Shown one piece after another: positions 10,350-21,861 of a stretch of 64,000 bases of DNA. The translations under genes and the position numbers were made by a program. This DNA is from Carex sylvatica (taxonomy: Eukaryota; Streptophyta; Magnoliopsida; Poales; Cyperaceae). The notes under the pieces are model-generated. The model ran no database searches. It had not been told where the DNA came from and was given only the letters and a program-made list of their open reading frames with translations. Within the stretch, counting starts at the first letter, position 1. Each line of letters starts with the position of its first letter. The DNA is taken from contig CAXKVR010000088.1 in the NCBI GenBank assembly GCA_964058845.1, positions 62,001 to 126,000 on the forward strand, read 5' to 3'.

Positions 10350-12977
10350 ATGGCGGTCTCCCCTTCTTCCTCTCCTAGACCTCCCCGTCGCCGCCTAGAA
10401 ACTGACGAGGTTCGCCGGAGATCCTACCTTTTTGACGGGCTCGGCTCCTTCTCCGCCACCTCCTGGTCTCCTTCAAACCGTAGCACTGACCCCACCCCTT
10501 TCTCATGGCACCACGTTGAACTCCCTAAAGGTGGACCATACAAGTTGACACACTATGCCCAATCGCTGATCGAGCTTCTCTCCCCTCCGTTGAAGCTCCA
10601 TGAGATTCTCGATCTCGCATCCAATGGTCCATATTGTGCACAACAGCTGGATGGCACCTTGATCTTTTGTGTGAATTCTGGGGGACCAATTGCCAGCGAG
10701 TGCGCAATTCGGTTAGCAGTTCGGGTCACAGAAAACTCAGTCATTACAGTCTCTGTTGGGCGGGTCCCACGGCTCGGGTTCTCAGACCAGAATGGACCCG
10801 GTTCATTGTTAACCGAGATACCAACTGTTGAAGGGGAGAAAGAAGGAAGAGTGGTAATAGCATAACATGTATTAGAGGATCTGTTGTTGATGAACCACTC
10901 AGAAGAGGCTGATAATCCGGTAGCAACACGGGTTTCGGGTTTAGTTGTGCATATAATAGATAACCCATGTCGACCAGCTGCATGATATTGTGACCAGATT
11001 TGAGATGGAATTGGATGCAGCCAAGCTTCAATTGGATAAAGGTGTGTACTTTCCTGTTTAATTTGTTTTCAGATGGTCAATATTTAAAATTGGTTGAATT
11101 CGCTCAATTCGTCAAAGTTGGATTGTTGGAATGAGTATAAAATTGATCTAACGTTTGAAATTAGAAAGTTGGGGATACAATATAATGATTTTGGCTTCTT
11201 TTTGTGACGTCCTTGTAACAAAAATAGTACTATTGTTTTCGTCCCCTATATATAGGTGGTTTTTTGCTGAAAAAACAGATGCTGGATGACAGGAGATTTC
11301 CCAAAATGCATCTTGACCTACAACGCCTTTTGCAAGTAAATTTCTCACATCTTTTGGATTGAATAAAAGTTACCACATTGCACTGGTCCATTAGGCCTGT
11401 TTATATCGTTACCTTGTATATAACTAGCATGTTTATCAAATTGGTAAATGATAACTTGACAATACAAGAACCTTATTGTCAGCGCTATTATTACCCCATC
11501 CAGTACGGGGTTCGGTACTTCAGTATCTGTGCTGTTCAGTAATAATCAAATTATGCATCTTTTCTCCCCTATCACATGCACATAGATTAGACTTAATAAA
11601 GGTAATTTGGGCATTTTTTAAAGGAATGGAGGGAATATTGTAAAATTATTGATATTTTGTAGAATAAGATGATATTTCCAAACTCAGCACGGCACACATG
11701 AAATTATCTCATTCAGTAATTTCCGTTTGTAACTGTTTTCATTCATGATGTAAGGTTGTTTCTCATGGTGAACAAGTATTCCCTCGAGTAAAAGAGAAAT
11801 GTGCGAGTAAAAGCTGGTTTGCTAGTGAAGATATATCTGCTCTAGAAGAACTTATCGGTCGATTGAGGAGGCTCAAGGAAAATCTAGGTTTTCTGACAAA
11901 TAGAGTGGCAGCACTTCAGGCTGGGCTTGACAGCTGGCAAGCCGAACAGATAAACCGAAAATTATATTATCTCTCCTTCCTCTCCATCATATTCCTTCCT
12001 CTATCCATTGTCACTGGGAGTAAGTATTCTCTGTTTGTTGTCCTATGTGTTAGCTTTGAATATGTCATGCAACTTTTAAGTAACTTGGAAAATACAATTG
12101 GATTTAAAAATGCACTGCTTCCAGCATTTGTGCTTCCCTCATACCTCCAATTCTTCAAAATACTGAATATTGTGATTTAAAAAAGATAATAGAGTAGATT
12201 GGTTAGATGTTAGCTTCATCAATTTGTATCTAAATATAATATATTACAACATTTTTGATCTGTTTCGTTGGTATCAAATCCATGACACTCATCAAAAGGG
12301 ATAAAACTGTATTAACATTTGAAGCATGTGTAGAGAAATGATGGGATCACTTCCTGTGATTTTAGTTTTTTGTTTGAGTTTGACGCATGGAGGCACAGAA
12401 TTTGGAGGCATTTGATAACTGTACTACTTTCTATATATAAAATACTTAATAAAAGAGAAAAAGGATAAACAGAGGAGACTTGGTATCAACCTGAAATAAT
12501 CTAGAAGCAAAATAATAGAGTAACTTTGTGTTTCTCAAAAGAAAAATAATAATAATAAAGTAACTTTGGGAAACAAATTTTCTTGAACTCTTACCACAGT
12601 GAGCATTTTTCAGAAATAATAGCATTGATGGAGTATTAAATTTGAAGACATGATAATTTGGTACAACTTTGATTAAAGTTGCTAATATTGCCTTCTTTTT
12701 TTGTCTTTTGATTTAGTTTTTGGGATGAATGTGGGTGGTGTACAGTGGACCAACCAAAGAAACCCAGAATTAAAAAGGCGGGTTTATGAACGTAATGTTT
12801 TTATGCGCTGCGGTTGTGTTGCTTCTACTGCTGTGCTTCATGTTCCCTTCTATCTATGTTTGGTTTTTATCTTGGCGAACCAACTCCGAGTTGAAGCGGA
12901 GTTCGTCTTTCAATAAAAGACCAAGGCGAAATGTTTTAAATGGTAATCTTAGAGGAGGAGGCTATGTTCGTATCTGA
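10350..12977 (+). pseudogene. CorA/MRS2-like magnesium-transporter family gene with a stop and two frameshifts
   Basis: Four exons with GT-AG junctions: 10350-11041, 11256-11335, 11755-12019 and 12717-12977. The product matches the plant CorA-like family: a long soluble N-part (MAVSPSSSPRPPRRRLETDE onward), LLLMNHSEEADNPVATRVSG, MLDDRRFPKMHLDLQRLLQ, ENLGFLTNRVAALQAGLDSW, SEQINRKLYYLSFLSIIFLP-like membrane segment 1, the family hallmark GMN at 12722-12730, and a second hydrophobic segment (MFLCAAVVLLLLLCFMFPSI). Three lesions break it: TAA at 10863-10865 just before HVLEDLLL; a one-base shift near 10962 between LVVHIID and THVDQLHD; and a shift near 12775-12783 between NPELKR and MNVMFLC. All introns are retained, so this is a decaying duplicate, not a processed copy. 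Assembly indels could explain the shifts but less easily the stop. Confidence 0.85.
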
Positions 12978-13639
12978 AGAAGAAAAACAGCTTAAAGGTA
13001 CCTTTTGCATTTCATCGAATGGTTTCATGCATCATTTGCTTTAACATATAATTTTCTAAGAATACGCTGATGAATGTTTGAAATTAAATTTATGCTTAAG
13101 TAGTAAATAATAAGCTAGTTAAGTAGATAGATTAGTAGTTACATACATAAAATCTATCATGAGGTCAAAATAAACTATTCTCAGTCCTAACCTGTTCTGA
13201 CCCAAGATAATCTATGTTAATCTTTATTTTGCTTTTGAAGACAATAAAATTGATTGGAAGGGATCTCACTAAAATAATAAACTTTCTACACCATTTAATT
13301 CTTCTTCTTATTGTCTATTGATACTGGCAGGAAAACATTGTATTTTGACCCCTGAGGCATTGTTGTTTTATAGACCAGCATTGCTCAGGGTGGGAAGATA
13401 TTTGGGAGCTGTAGAGAAATTCAGTATTTTGTATCATAATTCTTTGCGACTTATGTTTGGTCTCAATCATCCAGCTCATTGGCTGCCGTGTAACTTATGT
13501 ACACTAGGTGTTTTTTATTCTTTTTTGTCCTGTGAATTATTAATTGTATTATGTTCATACATCCCCTTGGGGGAAATAGTTTAGTTTTTATTACGGTTAA
13601 TGGCTGTAGTATATAGAGTTGGGCCTAACTTAGCTTTGG
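12978..13639 (+). other. 3' region of the CorA-like pseudogene
   Basis: A possible 3'-UTR intron is visible (donor AAAG/GTACC at about 12997, acceptor GGCAG at about 13331), followed by non-coding sequence. No separate gene is seen. Confidence 0.4.
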
Positions 13640-14046
13640 GAATTAAAGAGGTTGCTTGGGGAATTAAAGATGGTGTTTTACTTTCCGTTCATATTTTTAT
13701 TTTTAAAGTTTAAATAGTCGATTCAGATCTTTCAACATGATCTTTATATTAAAATGTGTTTGGAGATCAAATTTTATATTTTTTTGAAATTTTTTACTAT
13801 TTGCTTAGATTTTTTTTAAATCAGTGGTTTTCTGAAATTTTCATTATTTTTTATTTAATGAAAATTGTGATATTCAAAAAATTTTAAAAAATAGTAAATA
13901 TTTTTCAAAAAATGTAAAATTTGGTCTCTAAGCATATTTTAATATGAAAATCATGTTAGAAGGTTTAAATTCACTATTTAAGCTTTAAAAATGAAAATAT
14001 GAGTTGAAAGTAAAACATCCTCTTTAATTCTCAAAACAAGTTAGTC
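13640..14046. repeat. Foldback MITE (about 400 bp)
   Basis: The left arm (GGAATTAAAGATGG-TGTTTTACTTTCC onward) and the right arm (GAAAGTAAAACATCC, TCTTTAATTCTC) are complementary over about 150-190 bp. They include TTTAAATAGTCGATTCAGATC against the reverse of GGTTTAAATTCACTATTTAA. The centre is T/A-rich. The outer edge is uncertain because the left end carries an extra GAATTAAAGAGG copy. A half copy of the same family lies at about 63590-63815. Confidence 0.7.
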
Positions 14047-14460
14047 CACCTCTCTCTCTATATATATATCTATATATGTCGATATAATATTTTGATCAGT
14101 GATTCTTATAAATAAATTAGTTAAACAATGTTTGAATGAATCAACGGTTGAAAATAAATGATACGGTAAACTCTAGGGATGCATGATATTCGGGTTAGTG
14201 TAAGAATTATGTTAAAAAAAAATTTACTAACTCACGAAATATGAAAATAGTGTTGATTTTGTGTTATTCGAAATAGTAAAAAAATTGTTTGAACTGTATC
14301 TAAAAAGTAAATAATTTTATTATTGGATGATTTAACTGGATTAGCAAAATAATTTATAATCCAAAATATTTTAGTAACAAATAATTATTTGGGTCCAGCA
14401 GTGGAACCGTTCATGTATATAGTTCAGGGGTGCTAAGCTATAACATGATTTTAGTTTTTT

Positions 14461-14967
14461 AATCATGTATATTAATATTTCATTGAATTTTTATTTTTCT
14501 TAATATTTTACATAATTCAATTTCTTCATAAATTATCGCATATGTATTTATAGTCTAGTGGTTAAAATTATAATTTATTATTGAAAAGATTTGAATTCAA
14601 GTCCTCATCATGGATTATTCATTTTAATTTTCATTTTTTCTATCTAAATTTTTGAGTTCTTCACCTACGGTTAGGACTAGTGTTTTAATAATCGGTTCTT
14701 ATTCGGTAATCATGTATATTAATATTTCATTGAATTTTTATTTTTCTTAATATTTTACATAATTCAATTTCTTCATAAATTATCGCATATGTATATTACA
14801 TATGTATTTATAGTCTAGTGGTTAGAATTATAATTTATTATTGAAAAGATTTGAATTCAAGTCCTCATCATGGATTAGGCATTTTAATTTTCATTTTTTC
14901 TATCTAAATTTTTGAGTTCTTCACCTACGGTTAGGACTAGTGTTTTAATAATCGGTTCTTATTCGGT
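14461..14967 (+). repeat. Tandem duplication of a 247-260 bp segment
   Basis: 14461-14707 and 14708-14967 are near-identical direct copies (AATCATGTATATTAATATTT onward). The second has about 13 extra bases around a CATATGTATATTACATATG stretch. Both copies end with the same first ~30 bp of the hAT-like element that starts at 14938, so the duplication happened after that element had inserted. Confidence 0.9.
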
Positions 14968-15477
14968 ATTCGGAAAGCCACCGAATACCACATATACAGT
15001 ATGCGACTGCATATTCAGATTTTTATTAGGATTTATATATTCGGATTTTCAAATGAAAAATTATAGGCATTAACTCTAATAAACATAGATAAATATTACA
15101 AATAAATATAAATAAAACATAACATAAGTTAGAACAAGTTAACAACCCACAGTACAAATTACAAAACTACAAATAAATCATATTCGGACCATATTCGGTC
15201 CATATTCTGGCATATTCGGGCATATTCAGACCATATTCGAGCATATTCACTCCATATTCAGGCCATATTCGAACATATTCATGTCATATTCGGGCATATT
15301 CGGTCTATATTTGGATTCTTATTCTCTATGCGGAAAAAGTCGGCCGAATAAATCATATGCGAAAAAATATATTCGGCCGAATATTCAAAATCGAATATTG
15401 AACCGAGTACTCATTTTCTATTCGGATTCCAACCGAATACGAATATTCGGTCGAATAGACCGATTTTTAAAACACTA
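14938..15477. mobile_element. hAT-like non-autonomous element with 8 bp target duplication
   Basis: A 540 bp element with inverted ends TAGTGTTTTAATAATCGG and CCGATTTTTAAAACACTA. It is flanked by the direct repeat GTTAGGAC (14930-14937 and 15478-15485), the 8 bp size expected of hAT. The interior carries a CATATTCGG-type tandem array and no coding sequence. Confidence 0.88.
15180..15315 (+). repeat. Short tandem array of CATATTCGG-like units inside the hAT element
   Basis: About ten units of roughly 12-15 bp, each with CATATTC(G/A) preceded by GGAC, GGTC, GGC or similar. The units are degenerate and not uniformly spaced. Confidence 0.75.
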
Positions 15478-15760
15478 GTTAGGACTGTAAACGAATCAAA
15501 CCGAATTGAACTTACCTCAGTTTGAGTTTGAGTTTGAATAAGATTCGAATCGAACTGGTTTGATGTGTTTTGAATCGAACTAATTTCAAATCGAATTAAT
15601 TGCAAACTACGAATTTTTTGAATCGAAGTCAATCGAACTGCGAACTATAAATTTTTTTGGTAGCCCTAGTTATACTGGTAGTTTATGCATTAATTTTCTT
15701 CTCGCAGAATAAAATTCATACGGTTTCCTTTTACCTTTCACGAATTCAAGTTAATGGAAT

Positions 15761-17215
15761 TGATATCTCCATATTATATCTAAATTATGGCCCTAATTTA
15801 CAATGAAACCTGTGCTTTAAAGCCTATGAATGTGGACTTTTTACTTATATTTCGATGAAATGTGGTACTGCTATGCTTTGTTTGGTATTTTGCAGGAAAA
15901 AGGGCAAAAAACTGGTTCTGACTACTTTTCATACGGCCCGTATGATATTTTGTACAGGCCGTACAAGAACTGCCCAACCACACAGAAGGATCCACAACAG
16001 AGGCACAAAGTCTCCAAGTCAAAGCCCAGGCATACGGGCCGTACGGGATCCTGTACGGGCCGTACAACGCTGATTCGGAAAATCCAGCTGGAATCTGAAT
16101 TGAGCACGATTTGAGGAGCCGAAAAGGAAACCCCTGCAGGCGTGATCTGGGGCATTAAAAGAGATATTCCACAGCAGGAAAGGGGATAAATAGCAAATCA
16201 ATCAAGAACTTTCCATCATTCATTCTTTCTAGGTTTCGGACAAGAGGAAAAGAAGAAGAGAAGGGAAGAACGCGAGTTTTCCACGGATCTTCGGATTTTC
16301 CACTGTTTTATCATGAACTCTTTTATTTCTTGTTATTTGTGCTATCTCATGAATATGAGTAGCTAATTTACTTTGTTTCTAGGGGTAAGATGTAGTTTCT
16401 AGTTTAGTTTTGCTTGTATGCTACTAAGATTTTGTGTTGAACGCTTGGTTTTTACTTTGTTATGTAGTATTTTTATTGCTCTATTTGTGCTTGCTTGAAT
16501 CTGATTAGTCATCCCGTTAGATGAATGCGCACATCTAAGTGTGGAGCCAAGTCTATGAAATTCATTCCAACCGAATAAAGTATATGAAGTAGGGTGAAAC
16601 CAAGGAGTACCCGAAAGGCGAAATTTTCCTTGAGGCGAAAGTCCTTGGATACTTTTAGTAAACTAACAAATAACTTAGATAAATTAGGCCAAAATGCGAA
16701 AGTTGAGGTTTAACGCATCTAAGAGGGAAGTACTTGAGTCCGGTAATCGGGTATCAGGCCAAAATGCGAAAGTTGAGGTTAGGTATCTAGATCTGGTCAA
16801 AAGAAACCCTAAACACAGTATCAACACAGGAAACAGTAGCTGCAGCATTAACTTGAGGTGCCATACGGACCGTACGGGAATCTTTACGGGCCGTACGCCT
16901 TGAGACTGAACAGAAATGAAATCTGAACCCTGGAAACGCCCTTTTATCAATTGAAAACAACTTTAATTATCTCTTATTGTCTTTTAATCAGTAGAATTGT
17001 TAGAACTAAAACCAAACCAAATTCTTCTCACTTCTAGAATCTCAAGTGATTTTAGGATAAGTCTAGTGTTTTTATTCCGTCCCTGTGGATCGATACCTGA
17101 GCATACTCAACGACAGGATAGTACACTTGCTATCTGAATTGACAGAGTATAACAAAGGTTTAAAAAGTATAGCTTGCTATACTGAAACTTTTTGGCATAT
17201 ATTCTCGTGCGATCA
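15761..17215 (+). mobile_element. Solo LTR (family 1) carrying a GTACGGGCCGTAC word array
   Basis: Starts TGATATCTCC and ends TCTCGTGCGATCA, and is flanked by the direct repeat GGAAT (15756-15760 and 17216-17220). The phrase CGTCCCTGTGGATCGATACC near the 3' end is typical of plant LTR retrotransposon LTRs. Family 1 also has members at 34132-36181 and 38933-40634, both in the opposite orientation. Six copies of a 13 bp near-palindrome (R/T)TACGGRCCGTAC lie at 15931, 15952, 16032, 16053, 16863 and 16884. A PyTATAAA-like start region and CT/GA-rich stretch are at 16170-16280. No internal retroelement genes, hence a solo LTR. Confidence 0.88.
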
Positions 17216-17952
17216 GGAATATAGATTAGTTTAAGATTTCCTTACCTTTTACGTTGCTGGATTGATTAAAATCACGACATAGACCTAGTTAAATGGAACT
17301 TATTCCATTGTTAATTTGTTACACTGCTGAAATATTTTCCTATTATAAGTTGTCATTATATTAACAATTTTGAGCTGTAATATAAGTTTGGTTCCTGCAT
17401 TATTAAAGATTAATGGTTGAATTCATTAATTGCATTATTTGAGATTCGAACCTAAATAGTTCCCGAATCAATTTCAAACGAATTATACCCAGTTTGAGTT
17501 TGATTTGAATAAAATTCGAACCAAACTAGTTTAATTTGTTTCAGAACGAACTAATTTCGAATCAAATCAAACTCAAATCGAATCATGAACTATGAATTTT
17601 TTTGCCACTCGTACTCGCGGTGTACAAAAATTTGTAAAAATATTTTTGATTTGAAAAGTAATAAGTGTTATGTTTCATTATACAAATATTTTGTATGATA
17701 TCATACGAACATACTTAAAGCCATACATCTGTTCATAAAATATACGAATATACCTAATTTATGAAATAATTATAATATTTTGCCCCGTGTTTACATTGCG
17801 TCAAAAGCGGATCTACATTCATTCACTTCTATTGTTGTGATTTTAAAAGTTTAATTATGTATATTGCAGTCCCTTAAATGAAATATCAAATACTTAATAG
17901 TTAAAGTTTTATTTTGTAGTTGTAAAGACTTAAATTAAAATTTAACCTATCA
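17216..17952. other. Non-coding AT-rich region with a TTCGAA-type repeat
   Basis: 17450-17610 contains ATTCGAAC/GAACTAATTTCGAATC words like those at 15490-15650 and 26900-27500, a dispersed repeat family. No gene is seen. Confidence 0.45.
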
Positions 17953-18543
17953 TCTATTGAACATTTAAAATTTTAACCAAATCTCGAGATGTTCTAGTAG
18001 TTCCAAAGCTCATACCAACACAAATAATGTTACTATTTTCAAATTAATGCTATCCGGGTGCATCCAGTATCTGTATCCCGTATTCTCTTCAATTAAAAAC
18101 AAGACAAAATGTTTAACCCTTTGATCCAAAATAAACTTTCTTGCTGCAAATATGAAACAGGATTGAGAAATGATTCAGCGGTGTAAAATCTCCCCTCTTT
18201 CTTCCCTCCAATATAGCACATCCGTTTTTTCTTCTCCACTGAAAGGTGCAATGTCAATTTAATGTTTCCGACATTCAGATAATGAACAAATAATGAAGAA
18301 TACAACTGTAACATATTCTCCCCGTTGTTAGCCTCTAACACCAAAAGTTTTCACTGAACCTGTTTTATATCATTGACGTGTTAAAACAAGTTCATGCATA
18401 AGAAAAATTGTTTGAAAAGTACAATTTTGTGGCATTGCAGACTTACCAAATAGACCTAGCAACTTCTAAATAAGAACCTACTGTTAAGGACATGAAAATA
18501 TTTTGTTTCAAATAAACAAGCTTTAACAAAAGGAGAAAATTGA

Positions 18544-18646
18544 GATGGAGCAGCACCACAGTTGGCTAGCAGAAAAGGCCTAGAACTGTGGTTCCCAAAG
18601 GTCGAGAGTTCGAACCCCGCTCACAAAGATATTAAAAAAAAAAAAG
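18544..18646 (+). mobile_element. tRNA-derived SINE with 18 bp target duplication
   Basis: About 103 bp: a pol III A-box-like region (CACAGTTGGCTAGCAG), a B box (GAGTTCGAACCCC), then a short A-rich tail. It is flanked by the perfect direct repeat ACAAAAGGAGAAAATTGA at 18526-18543 and 18647-18664, the mark of target-primed insertion. A copy inherited through the segmental duplication lies at 51804-51904. Confidence 0.85.
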
Positions 18647-18701
18647 ACAAAAGGAGAAAATTGACCCAAATAATATTGAAGAGTACCTATAATTTTTTCT
18701 G

Positions 18702-19217
18702 TCAAGTAGTTCCAGAAGCACCTCCAATAACACTTGTACCAGCAGCCATATTATCTGACAAGAGTTGCACAAGTCATATAGACAAATGTTGTGCCCAAGC
18801 ACTAGGTAACATCTAACAACATTATGCAAGTTGCTTATATATTTCTTGTATTTCAACTGATTACTAAGAAACTTTCTATAATTTTGTGAGCTGGTTTAAA
18901 TTATAATAAAAACCTATACGATATTTGCGGGTTATACTTATTGAAATTGGATGTTAACATGTAAAAATGATATCAGACAGGCAAATTGTAAGGTGTAACA
19001 TGACCACACTGGTATGGTACCAAAGTTCATACGAGATAATGATAAGTATTAGTACCTGTGGAGCCAGCAGAGACAATTTGATCTATTCTATCTATGCGCC
19101 TTTGTATGGATTTCAGAAGCATATTTAGAGATAGGACTCTCTTGCGAATCGATGAAATTTTAGCAGCTTGTTGCATAATCAGCGGTACTGGTGCATCTTC
19201 TAATAGTTTGTCCAACT
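18702..19217 (-). CDS. Small helical protein of unknown function, 3' exons (copy 1)
   Basis: Two exons on the minus strand can be supported: 19217-19056 and 18754-18702, with GT-AG junctions. The sequence is ELDKLLEDAPVPLIMQQAAK, ISSIRKRVLSLNMLLKSIQR, RIDRIDQIVSAGST, then DNMAAGTSVIGGASGTT and TGA. The body is amphipathic helix with heptad-like Leu/Ile spacing, suggesting a coiled-coil subunit of some complex. I do not recognise the family. The exact acceptor of the first exon (19217 or 19215) and the 5' exon with the start codon are not resolved; a GC-rich segment at 19680-19860 may be the 5' UTR or first exon. The coding exons in copy 2 differ by one residue (RRI/RRM), which argues for recent duplication or retained function. 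Confidence 0.6.
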
Positions 19218-20274
19218 CTTCAATTCCCAAAACACAAGGAAACAAATGAATGAATATTCAAATTGATATCTTGGAAAAGCATCACAAGTGCCAACTGATA
19301 ACCATTTTTGAAATTTGACTGGTTGAGCTGGTACATTACCAGACTCTTGAGGTAACAGTTTCCTAAGCAAGCAATTGGACAAGTAAAAGCCTAAACTAGC
19401 TAACTCTCAAGTGTGAAAATAAGAGAACATTTAACTCGATTTGTGAGAATTAGAGTAAACAGAACTCTCAAACCAGCACCAAACCAGTGCAAGACCTGAC
19501 TAGTATGGTGCTCAAATCTGGTATGTTAATCCTCTAAGCATTCAATATCATTGACTCTAGAACTAATTAGATAGAATTGCTAAAAGATACGATTAGACTG
19601 GAAAGAGAGAGAGAGAGAGAGAGAGAGCGAAAGCGATTGAACTGGAACAAGAATAATCGAACCTAAGGTGATGCAATCAAGAGAAAGCAAGAGATCCTCC
19701 TGGCTCCGACCAACGCAGGTTGGTCTGGCATCGAAGTCTCTGATCGCGCCACCAAGCACCGCCGTGATCGCCTCCGAAGAGCATCGCATCGCGCCTCTAC
19801 ACCGTCTGTCGATATCCCTGTTTGATCTCCACCGTCCATCTGGAACAGCTACCCATCAAAGATGCACCAAACTGGGACAAAATGATTTATTTCTAAAATT
19901 CTCCACACCTAGCGGTGTTCATCGGTTCGGTTTGGTCCAAACCGAACTAAAATAGAGAAACCAAACTATTTTTTGGTTTCCAAAATCAAACCGAACCGAA
20001 CTAACTTACAACTGAATAAAAACCGAACCGAACAAATTACGGTTTGTTCGGTTAAACCAAAAATTTTATTGATAAATCTGAAAACCCAGAAATCACCGCA
20101 AATGCAATAAAACAATGACATTTTTTTATTATTTCAAACCCTATTCTTACTTAAATTAAAACCAGTAGATGTTCTAATACAAAGTACATACTAAGATCTT
20201 AGAAGAGAAGAACTAAGAAAAAAAATGAAACAAATACATAGTCACATGGTGTCAGCACACTACCTAAGTTTTAC

Positions 20275-20957
20275 CAGTGTTGTAAAAAAGGGCATTGACG
20301 GCTGATTAATCGATCGATTTATCGGAAACGGCAGTCAAATCGTCATGAATACACTTAACGAGGGATTTTTTGCAGTTTTTTTGATTAATCAGCTGTTTAT
20401 TTCGATTAATCGGCCATTTTTCTGACTAATCGGCCGTTTATTCCCGATTATTCCTGTTTATTTCTGTTTATTCCAATTTTTTTTAATGTGATAGTGTGTG
20501 ATAATAAGTTATAAATCATGTATTGCAGTTTTGTTTGTGCTTGAATATATATTCAATATTTTTTATATATATTTTTTCTTCTTACTTTAAAATTGATTAA
20601 TTATTTTTCTATTTATTTATCATATATTTTTCTTACTAATTACTAATGTAATTTTTTCAATTAGTACGACATATTCATTTATGAAACTAAGTTGTTATTA
20701 TAAACCAAATTTAGTGATTTTATGCGTTTAAAAAAAAGTGTAGCATCATGTTATAATAATAAAATTAAGTTAACTTAAGTTTATTAAATAAGTTTAATGA
20801 GTTAAATAAATTACTTTTAATAAATTATAATATATGTACATAAATTTAATAAAAACGTTAAATTGTCCGCATAATTCTGATTAATCGGTCTCATACCGAT
20901 TAATCACTTGGCGGTACTCCGTCCATTCGACGCCGCATACCGTTATTTACAACACTG
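20275..20957. mobile_element. hAT-like element with CAGTGTTGTAAA ends
   Basis: A 683 bp element with inverted ends CAGTGTTGTAAA and TTTACAACACTG. It is flanked by the perfect 8 bp direct repeat AGTTTTAC (20267-20274 and 20958-20965). CGATTAATCGGCC-type words lie near both ends as subterminal repeats; the middle is AT-rich without coding potential. Confidence 0.9.
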
Positions 20958-21523
20958 AGTTTTACCAGTGTGGCCTGACAGTAAAAACAAATTCCGATCC
21001 AGAGTTGATTGGATTCTCAAATGCACTATTAATTCTTCCGGCATGACCCTTCAAAAGAGTTTGTCAGTATATGAGGTTGTTGCGGTGCTCTTGTAACTGA
21101 TCATTTCTCTCTCTGATTTGATATTTTCAATCTCAACCTAAAATTTCGAATCATAAAAAAAAAAAAAAAATTAAGAACTGAGTGATTTCAATCTCGTGAA
21201 AAAGAGAGAAGTTTCGTTTTGTTTTTTCCTTTTAATAAAACAACACCTCAAAATCAAATAATATGAGACCAAGAGAAAAAACAATGATGAAATAAAAAAT
21301 CATAAAAACCAAGGAAATATCCAACTCGATTACCAGTAGAGATGAGCAAAATAATTCTCCCAAGGCTCATGCCCACTTGCATCGTCATATAGGATCCGGC
21401 CCTCCAAGAAAACCATAGATCTTTTCTAGAGAGTGAAACGATGAAACAAAGAAACCTAGAACTAGAAGCGAGGGAAGGCGAGTCAGAGTTTCAAAGAAAA
21501 AGGCGGTGGAAAAAGAATTGTAT

Positions 21524-21785
21524 TAAAATTAGTTATTGACTCAAATGATAAGTTTTTTTATTAAAATTATATCAAAATTAGTTATTAATTAAAATAATTA
21601 GTTTATTTTATCAGAAATGTATCAAAATTAGTCATTGATCAAATAATTAGTTTATTTTATCAAAATTGTACTAAAATTAGTTATTAATCAAATAATTAGT
21701 TTATTTTACCAAAATTGTATCAAAATTAGTTATTAATCAAAATAATTAGTTTTTTTTACCAAAATTAATTTTTTTTATCAAAATT
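21524..21785 (+). repeat. AT-rich tandem array, about 57 bp unit
   Basis: Four to five degenerate copies of a unit containing CAAAATTAGTTATTAATCAA and AATAATTAGTTTATTTTA. Confidence 0.75.
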
Positions 21786-21861
21786 AACTTTTAGACCAAT
21801 ACCCAAATTATAATTAGATTAATTTTACGATATTTAATTATAAATCCTAATAAGATCAAAA

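Noticed and set aside
15180..15315. CRISPR-like array of CATATTCGG units
   Set aside because: Units are degenerate and irregularly spaced, without unique spacers, in plant nuclear DNA inside a hAT element.
18555..18640. tRNA gene, because of A- and B-box-like motifs
   Set aside because: No acceptor stem or anticodon arm can be paired, an A-rich tail follows, and an 18 bp target duplication surrounds it, so it is a SINE.
19580..19960. Coding first exon of the small helical-protein gene in the GC-rich segment
   Set aside because: Small indels between the two duplicate copies shift every frame, so translation is not supported here.
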